Assembly (NCBI RefSeq): GCF_020080835.1
Contig: NC_058158.1
Coordinates: 32,010,305 to 32,074,304 of the forward strand
Direction: 5' to 3'
DNA: 64,000 nt
Source of the DNA: Cotesia glomerata
Taxonomy: Eukaryota > Arthropoda > Insecta > Hymenoptera > Braconidae
The notes beneath the pieces were generated by a model. That model did not search any database. It saw only the letters and a program-made list of their open reading frames with translations, and had not been told where the DNA came from. The translations under genes were made by a program, and so were the position numbers. This document shows positions 60,721 through 64,000 of this stretch, piece after piece. How positions within the stretch are numbered: position 1 is the stretch's first letter; every line of letters begins with the position of its first letter.

Positions 60721-62120
60721 CACTCAGAAGTAGTCAACCAAACTAACGATATCCCTCCCACCCCTTCTCCCCCTTCGTTAGCCGCGTCTCCGATGAGTTA
60801 TTGTAAAAGTCTTTGTAACTGCGGAAGTAAAGAAAATGCTACCACCGGATTATTGTTACACTTTCTGTTGTTACACTTGTTTGTAACATATACATACGTA
60901 TTTTTATATTTATAGTTTTTAGTGATTTAGCTAACATGAGATATTAAACAAGCTTAACATAGAAAAAAATTTTGTAGTGTCTTTATGATAATTACTGATA
61001 TTTATTTATTTAGTTAACTACTACCAATCTTTTAAATTAATGAATGGATTCTTGATTTTATATTTAAAAAATTAAAACTTTTGAATCTTTAAATTTATAT
61101 TAAATATAATATATATTACACTACGTAATTATATGTATTATTATATGGTATTTTTACAACTGTGCTATATTCTAAATAATATAGATTATCATGAAAATTT
61201 TTTAAAATTAAAGAGAAATTTAACGCAACAACAAATCGTACGATTTCCCCGTGCATGTATAAGGGAAAAACTGATTTTTAATTAATATAAGTTTTTAAAA
61301 ATTATTTTTCGTTTGTAAGTAAATAATGGATTTAACTAAAGATAACATTATTAAGTTGTAGAAAAATTTTTTAATTTTAATTCTTAAAAAGTAAAAATCA
61401 CGTTTTGTAGATTTAAAAATAAAAATAATAAATTGGACAATTTGTTTCAATCATCTTCCTGGTTCATCATAAATCAATGGAAAAAATTTTTTTTTTTTTT
61501 TTAAACAAAGTATTTTCGGTTGGTTAATACCAATTTTCATCGATTTTTAACGTGATAGTGCCTTATAAATCGATGAACACCGACTGCACGCATGAAAAAG
61601 TATCACGTTCCGCCTGAGCCTGAGCCTGCAAGCGAGCGCGTGACACACTCATCTCTCTTCTCCCGCGACGCCAGAGCATAAAATGGGCAAAAATTGTAAA
61701 TAATGTTTGAAAATTAAAATTTGATGTTTTTAACCAGTTTTAAAAACATTTATGTCAAATTATTTTTATTAATAATATTAATTATAAATAAATAAATTAA
61801 TTACAATTATAAACGAAAAATTAAAAATAATTAATAATAATATTAAAAATTGGTTGTCTGTAAAGTCGGTTTACTAATTTTGTGAAATGCGAAACCCCTC
61901 AAATTGTAAATAATTAAAAACAAGATTCTAAAATTGTTTATTATGAACAATAAATTAATGTGAACTTTTAGAATTACTAGACATAACACGCTCGCTTCGC
62001 TCGCCTTCATTCTTTCAAAATTCCCGCCATTATCTCAGTCGACCAATCAACAACCGAATAAAATAGTCACAGAAGTGACGTAAAACGACACAACATCCGG
62101 CCATCAACTTTTTAGAAGAG
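60721..62120. other. Intergenic with repeat fragments
   Basis: AT-rich DNA here contains the partner fragments of the 59.2-kb repeat at about 61550-61880. A GCTCGCTTCGCTCGCC palindrome lies at about 61989-62005, followed by a GC-richer segment up to 62150 that could be the 5' flank of the decayed gene. Confidence 0.5.
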
Positions 62121-62165
62121 GATTAATGTTAGTTTTGTGTGGTGAGTGACAAGTGCAATTTAAAA

Positions 62166-63159
62166 ATGAAGCGAGGTCCATATAAATTATACTTGAGTTC
62201 GGACGGTAACGGCATTATGCCTCGGTCAACATTTTATGATAAATTGAAAAAATATCGTCTTGATGTAAGTAAAAGTAATTTTTATAGCAAAAATTTCTAT
62301 GAATATTTATGTTTACAAACATTTGACAATTTAAAGAACTTTTCTTTACCAACAGACATTTGGAAATGTATGAATACAATTTTTGTAAATAATTTTTTAA
62401 TAGTGTTTTCTTTGTTTAAATACCGAAAAAGTTGCCAAATGTGTACTAATTTCAGTATTATAAAAATTTTTCATTATCAAAATAAGTATCAGATGAATAA
62501 TGAACGAAAAAATGTTTTTAAGCATCAGATATATTTAAGTTTTTAGGATTTAAACTATTCACTTTTTCATCATTAACCAAATTGATTTATACATATGAAT
62601 ATATGTTTCTTTAGTTTCTTACAGTGGAAGGTTTTTGATTATTTCCAATTTATGTATAACAAAGGACCTCCCCAATAAGTTAATATATAAGAACATAAAT
62701 TGATCTTCTATATTTTTTTTCTGTTTTAATGTAATATTATGTTCGTTTTAGAATTTATATAACATGAATATCGTCATCAAACTTATTATTTTATCTTGAT
62801 GAAAACTTAAATTTTTTAATTAATGATGTAGGCTGTAAATGAAAACGAACATAATCTGGAATCTCAAAAGTTTCGGATGATGACAGTCAATTACTTATGG
62901 AAGCTGAGAATGACAATTTAATATCTCCAGCCTATCAGAGAAGTCAAAACCTGATGAATATGGAACAAAATATATTTTTTCTGACAGTGAAGACGACGAA
63001 GATATTGAAGAACGAGAGCAATGGTTTGACGTAAGAGAAACAAATTTCTTAAATATAATAAATTAAATATAAATGGCAGTTACTAACCAAAAAAATTTTT
63101 ATTAGGCTGAAGATTTACCTCAAGTAGGAAATGGATGTTCAGATGAGAAAGACAGTGAT
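62166..63159 (+). pseudogene. Start of a decayed gene with acidic N-terminal region
   Basis: Exon 1 (62166-62264) encodes 33 residues beginning MKRGPYKLYLSSDG and ending at a GTAAGT donor. Exon 2 (62832-63030) starts after GATGTAG and is acidic, with SDSEDDEDIEEREQWFD at its end. Reading it through needs two single-base corrections (in the A-run near 62870 and near 62940). Exon 3 (63106-63159) reads AEDLPQVGNGCSDEKDSD and ends in a donor. All junctions are phase 0. The style (basic start, then acidic Ser/Asp region) matches the opening of a family of large insect proteins that I believe is transposon-related, but no catalytic domain is in view. Any further exons would lie beyond the window or are lost. 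Confidence 0.5.
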
Positions 63160-64000
63160 GTAAGTTTAAATTTATAATGAACTACCTCTCTCAACTATAA
63201 TATACTTTTTCTGCTTTTGTATTCTGAAACGTTATAGAGATGATTAAAATGATTAATTTCTATTATTGATTTATTTTTCTGTTATGCTTATAAACAAAAT
63301 TTCATATTCCATAAATTTATAAACTTGTAATTAAACTCTATACAAATATTTATTTGATTGAACTACAGGAAAGCAATTAAAATTTATATAAAAATTTTTC
63401 AGTCAATTTAGTGCTAAAAATTTTTTCTTTTGACTAACAAAATAAATTTTTTTTTTCTTCAATCGAAATAAATTCTCAAAAGGGTAGAAATTACCCGAGT
63501 TTTATTTTACAAGATTTATAAAATTTGAAAATTTATTAAAACTTGAAAAAATCATATTACTTGTCCTGGTTTTCATTGAAATTTTTAAGACATAAATGTG
63601 TGGAGTATCATACAATGTTTCTTTCTGTAAAAGCATGGAAAACTGACCAAACTTAAGAAATATCGTTAAAACATTTTTCATGAATATCGGAAAATTTTGC
63701 TACTTTCGTGGTTACTTTAAATTAACAACTTAAGAGTGATATGACAATTGTTTTACATTTTAATTTTTTAACAAATTTCATATTAAAAATATAATAATAG
63801 AAAAAAATTTCGATACGTGAATTTTTAGAATTTTTTAATTTTCATAGAGGTATAGTATTTAATAGATTAGCGGTTAAAAATATTGTTAAAAATCTGCACG
63901 CTAACAAAAATTTTTTAATTTGATACCGCGAAAAACATTGATATAGAAATTTGTCAGTTCTTTATAAATGGTTTATAAATCCGATACAAAACTGAATAAA
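63160..64000. other. Non-coding end of window
   Basis: AT-rich DNA with no ORF, repeat end or splice-like exon that I can support. It may be an intron of the gene starting at 62166. Confidence 0.5.

Noticed and set aside
60715..60915. 66-codon + strand open frame upstream of the BEN gene
   Set aside because: It lies in the probable promoter region on the opposite strand and has no domain or splice support.

Overview
The window is AT-rich eukaryotic nuclear DNA with split genes, canonical GT/AG introns and many short foldback transposons. The gene set (Nak/AAK1 kinase, TIM23, listerin, a BEN-domain protein with an insect-style polyglutamine tract) and the repeat content point to an insect. 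A parasitoid hymenopteran is my best guess, but that is inference and not demonstrated. One 100-N assembly gap lies at 37978-38077.

Region 1-32.7 kb is gene-rich. A 5'-truncated Nak/AAK1 endocytic kinase is on + (1-8781). Two minus-strand genes follow: a TMEM179-like four-pass membrane protein (12760-13894) and the mitochondrial translocase subunit TIM23 (16110-18338), whose last intron carries an interspersed repeat. A TPR+RRM protein is on + (19451-21497), divergent from TIM23. A large C2H2 zinc-finger protein is on minus (22799-26496), divergent from listerin/LTN1 on + (27200-32713). I rebuilt exon boundaries by hand and checked that the phases add up for each of these genes.

Region 32.7-46 kb is gene-poor and transposon-derived. 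It holds an unusual minus-strand ORF pair with two tandem retropepsin-like domains whose catalytic triads are altered, a third retropepsin relic, two small TIR elements, a tRNA-derived element beside the assembly gap, a 2.1-kb solo LTR with an exact 4-bp target duplication, a decayed intron-containing gene of an unnamed repetitive family, and a MULE transposase remnant.

Region 46-60.6 kb is one gene. It is a six-exon minus-strand BEN-domain gene with a very long glutamine tract, reconstructed across introns of 8.2 and 3.9 kb. The introns hold much of the transposon load: RTE-like LINE tails, MITEs, a nested pair (a 3.2-kb TIR element inside a foldback element), and a 1.5-kb foldback with 0.7-kb arms. 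Its first exon needs a one-base correction in an A-run, so it is either an assembly error or a damaged gene.

Region 60.6-64 kb holds repeat fragments and a decayed three-exon gene start at 62166-63159.
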